Assembly: GCA_947846985.1 (NCBI GenBank)
Contig: CANTUZ010000011.1
Coordinates: 28,205,589-28,269,588 of the forward strand
Origin: Fratercula arctica
Lineage: Eukaryota > Chordata > Aves > Charadriiformes > Alcidae
DNA length: 64,000 nt
Direction of reading: 5' to 3'
In this document: positions 48,007 to 61,275 of the stretch, one piece after another
Layout of the letters: every line of letters starts with the position of its first letter
How positions within the stretch are numbered: position 1 is the stretch's first letter
Translations under genes and position numbers: made by a program
Notes under the pieces: generated by a model
Database searches by the model: none
Seen by the model: only the letters and a program-made list of their open reading frames with translations
Told to the model about the DNA's origin: nothing

Positions 48007-48673
48007 AAGAACAGATGGCCAAAGCAGAGATCCAGTTAAAAGGACTGCACAGAGTTATAAGAAACCTCTCGCTGTGACGTATGCGCTTTACGATGTGCAT
48101 TCCCTCAGACAATACATGATGAGTCGGCTGCAGCAGTTTATGTTCTGGATTAGAGCATACGCATAAATAAAGCTACGTTTTTATGTGATCCCAACAAATA
48201 AATGGGAAGCACGGACAGGAATGTCTAGCTGATGGAAAAATGAGACACCACAAACAAACCACAGCTTGATGATAAAAAAAAAAGAAGTCTAAGATTTATA
48301 TGGCACAGCTGGCTATGTGTAGTGCTTTTGTAAGCCTACAGCATCTGGTCACTTGTTTTAAATGTCTGAATAGATAGAGGCCTGAACCTTGCACAACTGT
48401 GGAAAAAAAAGGCAAAGTTTCATAGTAAACCGCACAGCTACACATTGCACAATGCCCTGGCACACATGGAGATCTGCCGGACTTCAAACACCAGGTGAGA
48501 AGGGGGAGGAGGTCTCCTGCGCTGCTGGGCATGACTGACTGCATTCGGGAGAGCACAGACATTCATGCCCTATATCTTTCTGAATGAGCTGTGCTAGAAC
48601 CGGAGCATGTCTTCTAGAAGGACATCCAAGCACAACTATAATGGACAGCAATTTTACCATCTCATTTCCACAG
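48007..48673. other. Unique DNA, no gene recognised
   Basis: No open frame with family resemblance and no recognised element. Confidence 0.5.
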
Positions 48674-48727
48674 CCCCACTGATTTTAATGGAGTTATACT
48701 AACTTACACCACTGGACAACCTGGCCA
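48674..48727 (+). repeat. Ancient amniote repeat fragment
   Basis: CCCCACTGATTTTAATGGAG, then TTATACTAACTTACACCACT and CCTGGCC follow the recalled pattern CCCATTGACTTCAATGGAGT, TTTACACCAGTG, TCTGGCC. The same family as the relic at 19693-19734 is likely. Confidence 0.45.
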
Positions 48728-51700
48728 ATTGTCCTTCAGCAGCTCCAAAAAACCATCCCAAAACGGTCTAGATAAATAAATAACAGAAATGGTGCTTCTT
48801 CATCTGTAAAAAACAGGGTGAAAGGATAAAGCCTATTACAGAGAGAGGAGGAGCCAGACCATCTTCGTGCTTTACTTGCAGAGTACTTGAGCCTTCCATT
48901 TCTAACAGATGATATTTTCACTCAGATGTTCAAAAGGGACATTGCACAACGAGGTGTGGGAAAAGCAGATTCCCAGCCGTGCTGTGAGTCACTCGGCAGA
49001 AGGAGAGAGCGGAGCTTGTTGAGCTGCAGAGCAGCACCATGGCAGCGGTGGGCATGGCCAAAGGGTGGCGTCAAGGGAGGAGGGCAGGTAAATTTTTTGT
49101 TCGTATTTGAAGAAATTCTATGGAAAGTTAAGAGGTTGAATGACAAGAAGAATAAATGAAGTGCCTCCTTGCTCCAGAGAACAAATCAGTCCTTTGCAAC
49201 AGCAGGAACATACTGAACACAACTAGCTAAATCCCAAATTTGTGCAAGCTGTTGCAGTCAACAGAAGAAGTTTCTAAGAATTAAAATACTTCTACAGCTT
49301 TTAAACCTGCCATGCTCTCACTGGAAAGGTAAGATGTGGTAGACACAACCTCTGATTTTTAAGAGTCTCACAAAAACCCAAAGGTTTGTGCTCCCTCTGT
49401 TGGTTTTAGGAAAGAGATTTGGTTTGGTTTTGTTTTCCCCACAAATATCATCCTTCATTTTGTTCTGACATCAGTAGAAGGACAAAAACGCATTTATGTG
49501 ACGAGATGTTATTTACACTGAAGTTTCTCTTGTTTAAACAAGAAAATGGACGTGCTAATTTCAGTGCCATCCCAAATGCAAAGAAAACGAATAAACATTT
49601 AATAAACCGACTGCCAAACTGGAGGAAGATTAAAGTATTTCAGTACTGCTGAAGGAAATACCACAAGCAAATGGGGGATAACACCAAACACACACACGGA
49701 GTTATGTCACAGGTATCTGTCTGAGTGGGCGTCTGTGACATTGTTCAACAGTATACAGAAGCCCACGTACCCAAAAGCGTGCCTTGCTCATAGTGTTTGG
49801 TATGGCACCTACTTTCCCTTTAGAAAAAAAGTAATTGGGTAAGACAAAAAAAACAAGTTGCAAAAATGAGCTAGATAAGTATGAGTCGGAGAAGATAGGG
49901 AAGACGAGTAAAAAAAAAAAAAGCGTGACAGAAGGGTAGATCAAATTATTGCAATTTTTTTTTACTTTGGTGTTAATTATTTACAATATATGTTTCTTAT
50001 CTACAATCTGTTTTTCCCTGCATCTTTATTCAGTGCAAGGGAGTCCTGATCTTGGTGGGTTTTTAGCGGCTACGGCAACACAAATACTGAAATATGATAT
50101 CAGATACACTTGTTTAATTATTAATTTTTAGGAACAAAATATGAAGTACTTATTTGCAGAATATAAAGCTGTTTTGGCTTAAATGGGACTTATGACTTAG
50201 GAGATGCTCATTGGAACAAAACGTCTGCACTCAGGCCCTGAGAGGAGGTTGAATCCAAGGTCTCTGGGGACTAAACCATGGCCTTGCCCAACAGTCCCAA
50301 TTTAAATGGGGGAAAATTGGTAGGTGCAGGCAAGACGTAAGGCAAGGCAGCACGTCAGACATACGATTTAGTTTGGGAGCCTTGAAAGTAGAAGGTGGCT
50401 TCCCAGCCAGCCTGCATCCATAACCGCAGACTAAGCCAATGCAGGCTATATAGCTATTATTTAAGGCAGCTGTGGAAAGGGTGGCTGGGTGGCTGGCCGA
50501 TGGTATCTGATGGCTTTGACAGTTTGGCACACACCGCTCAACCTGCTGGCTCCCTGTCCATCCCCCTCCCTGCCTGGCTGAACTTGTTTGTTGCTGGCTC
50601 CCAGCCCAACACTTGTGACACTGCAATTACGCTGGGGTGGCATGTGGAGTCTGTAGATATTTTAGCCACTTTGCCAAAGCTGGAAAAATCCCGACTGAAC
50701 TGGAGCAGGAAAGCAATTTGCTGAAACATCACCTGGAGCAGGAAGTTATTAGATGCTTGAGTGACTTCTAGAACAGAAAACTATGTATGAATATGTACAC
50801 GAGGCAAAACAGATGTTGTCTTGACCTCTGCACACTGGAATCTTATAGCTGCTCTGTTTACTCTCTGCTGTCCACAATGCATCTTTAAGCCAGGTGCTGC
50901 CACTTATCAGGTATCTCCATCTCTTGTTTAAACAAACGTTAACTGAACTTGACAGCAAAGGGGACCCCTGCAGCAAAATCGGCAGAAGACAGCTATAAAG
51001 CTACCTTCAGTTCTTACTCCTGAAATAACTGAAGTTTTGTGTGACTAGGTAAGGAGTGAGGGTAGAAAGTTAAACTTTTGACCCCATCTCCATGGGATTT
51101 CATACACCGTCTGCCTGGTTCTCTGCTGGGCCATAAGTCTCAGCTCTGCAGGCAGGAGGAGAGCTGGTCTTCAGGAGCTGGCAGGAACCATGCCATGGGC
51201 TCTGTCTCCTGCCCACCCGTCTCTCCAGGGTCCCTTGAACCAGCAGATCCCTTCTATGGCTACCATTGTAACTACTGCTTGCAACATAACCACTGCTAGC
51301 ATCATGAAGTACTCCTTGCATCATAACAACTGCTTGCACCATGGCTACAGCTACCGTCTTCCCCCAGGGCCGCGTCCTTGTGTCCATTGGAGATTGCTGC
51401 AAGAGCACACTATCAGCCATGCTGCGAGTCTGGGGGCTGAACACTGGCTCCCCTCTTTCCCAACCTCGCAGCAGGGTGTCTCTTCCATTTTTTTTTATTT
51501 TATTTTATTTTTTTATCAGTGAAAACTTACACAAAAGCTTTAGGTCAAGACGAGGCCAGAGTGCTCTAGTGCCTGGTGAGGCCCCAGTGAGACCTTACAC
51601 TATGTCCATCATCATCACCATGGCAGCAGAGCATCTCCACCAAGGGCTGCGGGTTTCTGCAGTCCCTGTGCTCCTGTGGGAAATCACACAGATGCTTGCA

Positions 51701-54641
51701 GTAGGTGTGAAATTAAACTCTGTCACCTCTTCGTTAAGGGCAGCCCTATAACTGTTCATCCATGAAGCAAAGACAACAGGCACTTAAGGGAGGCTTCTGA
51801 GCCTTGCTCCTTCCCTCTCTCCTCCCAGGGTCCTGGTGTACGCAGCTGGGATAAAGCGTCTTCAGACCCACACAAGCTCCTGCGAGGGACTGAGCTGCTG
51901 AAGCTGAGGAAACACCACCACGAGGCAAGGAGGTTAGTGGAGGGGTTTGCTGTCAGCAGAAAGCCAGACAGCACGGTCAAGACAGAACCAACCTACACCT
52001 ATAATGTGTGATGAAAAGCACCCTGGTTTACAGACTTTTTGTTGCCCAGTGGAGGACAGTTGACAGGATCCAAGCACAGCTATTTCACCCTCCAAATACC
52101 GCTGAGGAAATAAACACCCTTCTTATCAAAGCTAACTAAGCACTCCTCTTATCAAACCTAACTTTGAATTGAAATTGGTCTTCCGATTGATTGGATTCAG
52201 TTTTTCTTAAGGGCCTATCATTAACTCCTCAAAATCGCATCAGGAATTGAGACAATCCAGCATGCATTACATAAATACCTATATCTATATTTTTGTCTCA
52301 CAGTCAAACTATCTGTGTTTATTTAATTAAAACATGGATAAAGGCCATCACAAACAGGTACTGGTAGCACTGACAACTGTGGGAGTGAATGCTGAAACCC
52401 TGCCAGGATGCCGCTAACCAGGTGCTTATAGACAGTTTAGGAAATCCTAAAAATTGGGGGTGAGGATTTGTATTCAGCATTAGAGATAAAATTCTGAAGT
52501 TCATTTCAGAAAACTGAGACAAGTTCTCGTGTAGAACCAAGGGAAGACACTTTTCTAAACTTTACAAAATGGGAAATGACTTCAGCCTTTTTTTATTCTA
52601 ACAAAAGACCAGGTCTATCTAGTAAAAAGCATGTAACTGTCCCGAAAAATGTCTTTTGGATATCAAAAGTGGTTGTGGGATGAAACTGATGTACTTTTCT
52701 GCAGTCTGCGAATGCCGCTGGCTCACAGCTAGAGCTTGATGCCCAAGATCTATCTTTTGCAGCTCCAGTGTTCTGTGTCTGCAAGCGATTCCAAGCGCAA
52801 AGCTAAAGGTCATTAAAAAAATAGAACATTTTGCCCCTGCAGAGGCTCAGGGTGTGTACATGCTGAAATAATCACCTGGAGAAAAATATTCAATTAAACT
52901 ATAGTTTTCTGTCTTACATCCTTCACTCACAGCCAGTCCTTTACCCCCTGTCACTTCATCAGAAGACAGAAAGTGAAGAGAGATCAGGTCAAATACCTCC
53001 ACTATCACACAGAAGACGATTTCTAGAACTCATTCATTCCCAAGGTTCCTTCCTTAATGCCTTGCAGAAAGGAGGTCTGGTATAACAAGACTTTGCAGCT
53101 TCTTTCATGTAACACAGATGCATACAAAGGAAAATCCCCTTCAAAGTACATTACCTGATCTCAGATGGTAGTGGCGGATTCAGCACATTGTCCAAAATGT
53201 ACTAAATTACTGCTGAAGCTGAATATTCTGGATATACGGTACATGCGTATACTGTGTATATATGTTCCTTCCTGCTTTTAGCCTAATAAGCACCCCCTTG
53301 TTCTGGTGCAACGAATTTATTTTGGCGGTGTCTACTGTTGCATGCTCACAGATTTGTTATACACTGGGGCAAACATTCCTATTTTGGCTGGACTACCCAA
53401 GCCTTTTCTTGTTCGTCCAAGAAGAAAATTAGGCACACAATTTCTTGGGGGGGAAAAAAAAAAAGGTCTTTCAGTGGTATTGGGAGGACTGGCATTTTGC
53501 TAAAACATTTAACTTTTCTCCCAATGTGTTTGGGTATTCACACAGCAATAATGGGCTGCAAGTGTGTCTGGTATCAGAGTTCGAAAGCAATCCCAACCTC
53601 TGCAACTACAAACTTTCAGTAAAGACCTTTGCAGAAAGGTTGTGCTGCCCATCTCAAAGAATCCTCAGGCTGCATAGAATTAGCAGCTACACACGCAGAA
53701 CCTCACAGCTATTCTCTGCTTTAAAACAATGGCAGTGAAGAGGAAGAAATATGCCAAACTCTGAATAACACTGATCACAGAAAGGGGTAGAGATGCCGTT
53801 TCCATTGAAACTTGCAGGCTGGTATTAGGGAGAGCAGGGATGTGTTATGGAAAATGTACTGTGCTACCTGAACATCAGAGGTTTGACATTTTCTGATGAA
53901 ATGGAGTCTCATCTGGTTCCCCCCGTCACACTCTCCATTTAATCCCGGCTGAGAGGGAAGGGGGTTAGTGAGAGTTTACTCACCCTCTGGCCACCAGATC
54001 AGACTGTGCGAGATGGCTTGTATAGCCATCAAAGAGAACAAGAAAGTCTGTAATGGACAATATACTGTGTAATGCCTCGAAACAGAGGCCAGCTCTAGGC
54101 TAGAGAGGATAAAATATTAGGCAGATGAAATGGGTTGGTTTTGAGGATGCGCAGACTTCAATCATGGCAGTCTAATTCCTTATGTGATAAACTCTGCAGT
54201 CAGCAGAAGTACAGAAAAAAAGCCAGAAAAAAAGCATCACTAACACTCAGGAGGTTTTTAGAACCAGACAGCATGTTCCTGCTGCAAGATGTGGGAACAC
54301 TAAACGAGCTCAATAATTTCAGTCTCTAAACCTGTCGTTACCTGCCCTGCTGCTGATAGTGCTGTTATCTTGTTACTTCTGCATGTGTACTTCCTTCAAG
54401 GATTTTAGTGTTATAGCTCTGAGAGGATATCTGGTTTGCTTAAACATCAGGAGACTAAAAGGCTAAACCGAAACAAAAAACACACCTATAATGAGATGAA
54501 AAGAACCATGCATTTCAATGAATGGAGGACATACACTCCCTGTAGACCCGAGTTAGTTACAGAGCAGCTAAGAGGAGCATTAGATCCACTAAAAGTGTAT
54601 AATTTACCAACCATTGAGGCTTTGTTAATATTCTCCTTTTA

Positions 54642-54645
<4 letters not shown>
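48728..54645. other. Unique DNA, no gene recognised
   Basis: Open frames near 50395-50724 and 51100-51751 occur on both strands over GC-richer sequence and resemble no known family. The TTTTA tract at 51488-51516 is simple sequence. A reverse-strand segment (53982-54043) lies between a possible acceptor and a donor but has no other support. Confidence 0.45.
51488..51516. repeat. (TTTTA)n simple repeat
   Basis: T-rich pentanucleotide units of 29 bp in total. Confidence 0.75.

Positions 54646-54675
<30 letters not shown>
54646..54675. repeat. Poly-T tract (30 T)
   Basis: An uninterrupted run of 30 T preceded by TTTTACAGA. On the plus strand it follows a CAG, but no retroposon body is recognisable on its right. 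Confidence 0.95.
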
Positions 54676-54677
<2 letters not shown>

Positions 54678-57600
54678 ACTGGCTGATTAGCTAATTAAAG
54701 TTGTAGGCTGTTTCCTTTCAATCAGAACTGTGAGCGTGTACCAGGTGCCAAGCATCATGACACGCAGAAAGGCAGAGGAGCTCAGAGAGACACAGGGGTA
54801 GAGAAGAGGCTCAGCCCTCCCAGATTGCCCCACTGGCAACGGGCTAATGCATTGGGTTTGCCCATTCATCCTGTCCTGGCATGAGGTTCACTACACCTCG
54901 CTGTGAAAACAGTGCGAACACCATGGAAAAACGGTACAGAATTGGGTGTGATGGTCAAAAAACCAAATATACCACTGAAAAATTTACTAGCATGAAAAAT
55001 TTACAATTTGCAAGTGTGGTTGAGCTAGATGAGAGGAACGCAGGCCTCTAGATTAGCATCCCTTGGAGCAAACTGGTCTCCAATGAGCTTTTGTTGGATG
55101 CGCTGGCACGGCAGCAGAGACCTGAGCCTGATCCAGCTGGACACAGTGTCTTCTAACCTGAAAATCCCTACCGACATCTTCACCTGGAGCCGTTCACAGC
55201 ATTTGTAACAGAAAAGTATGTTTTCATTGTTAGCAAGAAACAGTCAATAAAGGACTGATTCACAACCCCCCATGGAGTAAAATCAGTGCCAAAATAGGTA
55301 TTGTTTCCTGTGGCCGTATGGCGCTGCCTGCTGCGTAAGGGAAGGAAAAAATCTGGGAGCTCTTTGGGACCAACTGAATCAATGCTTGCTTTGTTGTGCT
55401 ACCGAGCGAATAAAACGGGTACCTCCTGAATAAGGTGAGCCAAATCCTTGGTCTGAAAGACGATCAGAAGGTACTCAGTTAAGATTTAAATGTACTTGGT
55501 ACATTTAAAGGTACTTGGGTAAGATTTAAATGGAAGATGTGTTCTCAAAATCCATGTTCTCAGTTAGGAATTTTACATCCCAATTCTAAAAAAGGTTTGT
55601 AGGTAAAGAAATAAAAAACCTCCAAGATGCATTTGGCTAACTTAAAGAATACAGCTGGGGCATGGTCTGTAACAGGGTTAGCTGAGGTAAAAATTTCCCA
55701 CTCCTCTTCCTAAATCAATGGAAATTATTGTTTAAATAGAAATTGGCTGAGTTACCAGTTAAAACAATTTGGACTGAAAAAGGCAATGTGGTACCGTTGG
55801 TGTTGATTCATTGGTAAGGTGACCAAAGTACAAGATATCAGAGAGGAAATAATAAAGGCAAGGCCATCTAAAGCTTCCAAATTTAAGACTAAGCTGCAAA
55901 ATGTTTTGCAGTGGGACAGAGAAACCTTTAAATATTTAAATATAGTAGTTTTAAATGCAGATTGGGCCACATTTTCTTGGCATCGCAGAAGTTTTTTTCC
56001 ATTTCAAGGCTAGCAAATCTCCTGGAATCTTACCAATAGCCATGAAAGATTTAAAAATTGAGTAACTGTGGTAAGAATGTGCATAGCTGATAAATAGGAA
56101 GAAAATATTTGGACTCTCTTACAGTTAGTCCTAGTGTTTCACAAATTTCTTTATCTAAAATTATGGCAACTGGAAAACCTAAGCTAACATTAAAATGTTT
56201 AACTAAGAGTTCAAATACACATATTTTATACAGTGGTAGTAATATTTCTTTTGCCCAATGGAGCTCACAATGTTAGTTTACTTACAACCAGAGGGATCCA
56301 AAAAGAAATAATGCCAACACACTAAACATATTTCTAAAATATTTTTTCCGCTAAAATGTGCGTCATTCCAAAAACATGTCTGAGTGGTTATATTTTGGGT
56401 GAGGAACAAAATCATAGAAAAAGTGTCAAATATATCTTTATGCTGCAATAATTCACCATCTATTATATATGTAAGATGGTTGTTTACACAAACAGAAGCT
56501 TAATACATACAAAAGGCAAGGGGGAAAAAGCTTATGTTTTGGATTTGCTAAAGAAAACCAGCAAAGCTGCAGGTAAACTGGGCGAGTCATTTAGGTCAAA
56601 CTGGGTCATCAGGCTGGCTAAATCCTGAGCTGGCGTCACAACAGTGCGAGATTTCTCCTTTTACAAAGGCTTCCACTTTCGTCGGACAGGCATATTGAAC
56701 TTTGTATGCTTGTTCAGTTCATTACTTCTGATTTTTAATCAAGACACTGGACACGGACAAGGCAACTGCCCCCTCCGCAGTTCCTGTAGATCTCTTGCTT
56801 TGATTGCATCAATCAAACTGTAAAACTATTTGCTGCTCTCGGGCAGAGCCGGAGCCTGCGCATCCCACAGGGATCAATTCGCCCTCCCTGCCTCTCCTGA
56901 AGGTTGGCAAGATTGTGACGAGGCTGTGTGTGTGACAGGGCCCTGCAAATCCTTGGGCTTCAGCTTCAGGGAGGGATGCTTTGCAGATCCATATCTACCT
57001 GTCAGTGTGCTCAAAACCCACCTTCACCCCCTGCCCTGGGAAGGGCTCTAGTCCCCTTGACACCTCCCTGGTTCCTGACTTGCCTGGGATGCTGAGTAAC
57101 TCCTGCTACCAGAATTTTCTGTGGCTGCAGATTTCCTCCTTATTAACTTAGCTCAATTGCTAACATGTGACTGCAGGAATTTTGGCAAGAGAATGAGGAG
57201 TTAACATAAGAGAGAGCATAGGGAAAAGGTTACAAGGGCTAATCTAAAGTGACGCTAAAGTTTTTACATGGCTATGACTAAAAAGGAACTTGTAAATAGT
57301 GGTTTTGATAGTCTTTTCCGAGATTTATAAATGACATTTCCTCTACTTCACCTTAGTGCAATAATAATGCAGATTTGCTATGTTACATTTTTCTAGAAAT
57401 CTTGCAGGACACTGAAAGCTGACTATATCCTATTCATCCTTTCTGTATGCAGAAAAGTATGTTCGTGAACTTTTCAAAGTTTTCCGTTTGGGGGAGTAGA
57501 AATTTCTCCTCTAAGAACCAATTAATCATTGCATGCTGTGAGGCAACTCCAATGTACAGATTTAACGAGACAAGCCTTCCTGGTTTAGTTTTTTCCACCT

Positions 57601-60600
57601 TTGAATAAGTACTCCTTCACACATAAAAATCAAATATAAACAGCACTAGGACCAAAACCCATGTTCTTGGAACTGCACCTAATTTAGAACTGTAAGAACT
57701 TGGGAATGTTTATATTTCATCCCTAAAGTCTTCATCTGTTTATATCTAAACTGCAATCTGAACTTAGACACCACTACAAGGCGCAGTGAAATAGGAGAGT
57801 GTTCCCTTGAGCCATAGTCCTGGAAATCCACCATCTTTTTTCTTCATTAATATCTAATCCCCATTTAGTAAGAATTTAGCTACTTTTATCCTGATGTGAA
57901 ACTTCGGGGCTGCCTATTTCGCTCTACTGCCTGCTGCTTCTAAATACAGCAGTGCTGGTGGCGGAGGTGGTGATTGTGAGTCATAAACACTCTGTCATTG
58001 TAACATGTCAGATTTGTCCAAAAGAAACATATTTTTATATCTTAGATTATTTTATTATTAGTTTAAGAAGGTTCGTTTAGCTCCTAGCAAAGCCACGAGG
58101 AAGAATTATGCACTTAAGCAGATCTATCTCTGATGTGTAATGCCTTGCAGTCATTTAACATGCTGAGACAAACAAGAGAATCCCCAGAGTGCTCATCTAC
58201 TACGGGACTTATTTCATACTGCATCAATAATGTAAATTGAGATGTGAAGATAGCTCCTTGTTTTTGTAAGGTATGATTACACTAGTGCAGACAACATCCA
58301 CTCAGCTTCACTGGAAACACTGAAGTCAGCACCCTGATAAAAACCTGGCCCATTCTTTATCTTAACAGAAGAAAAAATTATACTATCAACAGGAAACTGT
58401 TGGGAGCAGGCTGGCTTTGTGAGATCGGTTGTTTGCTGTGATGTTTTCCAAGCACCAGGTGAAGTGCTGAAAACCCTAATGCAGGGGTTAACATTTCTCG
58501 CTAAAATGACTTCTGATGCTAGTTTTTGTTCTTGTCAGTGAACTACACTGGCCCGCATTTAATCACGCGGTGAATGCCAATTCATATAAGTAGACCTCAT
58601 GCAAATGAATTCAGATGGATTGTTTTGAGTCTATAAGGACTTACCCGTGAAAGACGTGCAGCATCTACCTTGATGGTGTTGGTGGAAAATGGAAATTACC
58701 AACAAATTCACTTTTTCTCAGTTTGACCTCTCATCTACCCTAGTAAGGCACATAGCATTATGTCGAGTTAACATACTAGTGCAGTGCCCAAACCTACTAT
58801 TGTACAATACATAGAACAAACATAAAAGACATCAATCAAAATCCTCAAAATGTCTTTTTCTGCCAAGATGCATAAACGTTTCCTATCTCCCATCAAATTA
58901 TTTTAATTACAGCTGCTGAGCTTCATAATTATTTTTAGCCAGGCTGGCTTGTCTGTTGTTATAGAACATACGATATGCAATATATTGCATTTATGCACCC
59001 TATTGGATTTTGTTATAGCAGAGCGACTCCTGTAGTTGAGATGGAGACTGTTTTTCTATTATTATGAAACCATTTGAGCTCTCGCTCAAAATTCTCCATC
59101 TTTGGTATCTTACTAAGCTCTGGTTTGGGGGGAAAAGGCAGAAAGAAATAAAAATTTTGTATGCTCTCTCAGGTTGTTTCCTCCTGTAGCTTTCCTTCCC
59201 CCCCTCCAAGATGTTTCATACTGATGAGGTGGTGGTTTTTTTTATAAAAATCCTATAGCTACAAAACAAACAAAACTGAAATGTGATATGGACAGATTCT
59301 TACTGACGAGAAGAGCCAAATCATGTTTTTTTCATGACTTGTAATAATCCAAGATCATAGAACCAGGACCTTTATCTTTTCATGATCTTTGTTTTCAACT
59401 ACGCATCCTTAACTTTGCTTCAATTTAGGGTCTCTCCCTGCAGGCAATAAAACATAAGGTAATTACTGAAAGAAATAAAAAAAAGTAAGCTTGGCTTCAG
59501 CTGAGTAAAAACAATTGGGTTTCGAATATATACCAGCAAGAAGCCTGTATGTTTGAGTGCTACTGAAACACATGCCATTTATAACACAACAATAGTGATA
59601 CTCTTCTGAAAGACACTGCTAAATGTGCAAGTCACTTACCCAGGAAGAATTTGTATTTCATTTCTGAAAGCAAAATTACAATAGCTGACAAAACATGAAA
59701 GTTTCATCATGGTGGATTAGAATGCGCACAAGGAATTCAAAGGAATTTATCGTTACTCAACATTTCAGCTAGCGCTCTTTAACGCGTCTTTGGGGAGCAG
59801 ATTTGTCTCTGCACTCTATAGAAAACCCATGCACATAAAAAGGTTAGATTACAGAAACCTAGTAAATAATATAACAAACAGCTAGTTAGGCTGTACAGCC
59901 AGATGGGCAAATACGTGTTGCTCCTACACTACTGATCCCCAAAGAAAACATGCCTTTCTTTACCTCTAATACAACTGTTCCTTTGCCCGGGAACTTCCAT
60001 GACATGAAGGGATTGGCAGTTGATTTTAAGATGCCTCATCCCTCCTTGCTTGTCATGGACCATGCTCGAGCTTCTTTCTTTACATTTCAAGTAACAGAGT
60101 GCTTGCAGATATAAAACTTGATGCCACCTCTCCATGTCAAGTAAGAAATGCTCTCAGCATTTAAGATCTCCAAAGATTTGTCTGAAAAAGGACATGAAAA
60201 GTACGCAGCTGATATGTCTTAGACATAAAAGGTTTGGAAAAATAAACAAAAAAATAGCCCTGTTAGCTGAAAGGAGACACAATGCCATTTGGTTTTGGAT
60301 AAGATCAAGAAAAAATTTAGCAACCTTGATTTATTATTAAGAGTGCAGACGCAGGAGAGGAAAGGGAGGACATTCAGTTCTCAGTCAAGTAAATACTAGT
60401 CAAAGGTACAGCATGAAAACCCTCGTGGTAGGTACAGAATCACAGGATACAAACAAACTTAGGAAAACAAACTGAATGAACTGCTCTAAGCTCCATCCCG
60501 CTGCAGCCGGTAACTTACCTAGTAGGTTACAGCAAGCTCACAGATGTCTGTACTTCATACTGCAGGGTAAATGTGCCATTGGTCAGTGGGCTTTTAATGT

Positions 60601-60659
60601 CATTGGCTTTCATTTTATTTCTCCAAGACATTTTGATTAATAAACCAGAAAAAAATATG
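54676..60659. other. Unique DNA, no gene recognised
   Basis: Only short frames (73 codons or fewer). Contains a 40 bp-period partial duplication at 55470-55533 and an isolated octamer ATGCAAAT at 58599-58606. No gene or transposon end is visible. Confidence 0.5.
55470..55533. repeat. Partial tandem duplication, 40 bp period
   Basis: GGTACTCAGTTAAGATTTAA at 55470 and GGTACTTGGGTAAGATTTAA at 55510 are repeated with three differences in a 23 bp block. Between them lies a small palindrome, AAATGTACTTGGTACATTTA. Confidence 0.7.
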
Positions 60660-61275
60660 GCAGCATTTCGTGCAGTCTTGTAGGGAATCGTCTTGGCTTC
60701 GTACTATGTAACATCAATACACGTGGAGAGAAAACTGGTTACTGCTGGAAAGCTCACAAGTGATAAGAAGTTTGGAAGAGTGGTAAATAAATTTGGGAAA
60801 GGGTTACTGAAACTGAACAAGATTGACCATAAACCACCTGAAGGCAAAAATCTGAGTTAGAGAAGTGACTTTTCATGAAGTTACACATTAGTAATTAAAA
60901 CACGAAGACCCACACTCTATAAATGTGAGACCTCTTTAGTTCTGAAGAAGACATGGGTATGATTCATTCAACATTATGTCCAAGTGTTAAGCTGTGAACT
61001 AAAGAACAAACTCATCCTAAGATGCTTAAATAGGACTAAGGGGCACACTTCTGTATTTCAGCCTGCTCTTACCTCTGTGAGAATACTGCGTTGAGTTCTG
61101 GATCCACACTTTGAAAAGTACATTGAAAAATTAGGCAATTATAGTAGAAAGTCATAGGAAACATTAAAGAAATTGAAAAAGATGCTGTATCATGGAAAAG
61201 CTCATTTAGCCTAACTTCGAGGGGATCACAGAGCAACTTTATCACAGTCTGTAGGAATTAGACAGATGCTCTGAA
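60660..61275 (+). mobile_element. Old CR1-like LINE fragment, ORF2 reverse-transcriptase region
   Basis: Two conserved ORF2 blocks are readable by eye. SDKKFGRVVNKF at 60759-60794 corresponds to the DDTKLGRVV block of CR1. YCVEFWIH then LKSTLKN from 61084 corresponds to YCVQFWAPxFKKDxEKL. Their spacing (about 325 nt) fits the usual ~115 residues between them. Downstream, CTTCGAGGGGATCACAGAGC with ATCACAGTCTGTAGG recalls the RLRGDLITVYKY block. Frames are broken by stops and indels, so this is a long-dead copy, far older than the elements at 7991 and 16311. It is in the opposite orientation to them. Confidence 0.72.

Noticed and set aside
53982..54043. Reverse-strand segment between a TTACAG-type acceptor and GTGAGT donor
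   Set aside because: Weak pyrimidine tract and no partner exon; expected by chance at this frequency.
55018..55050. Possible CR1 3' UTR fragment (GGTTGAGCTAGATGAG)
   Set aside because: Only a short motif matches; no octamer and no neighbouring CR1 sequence.
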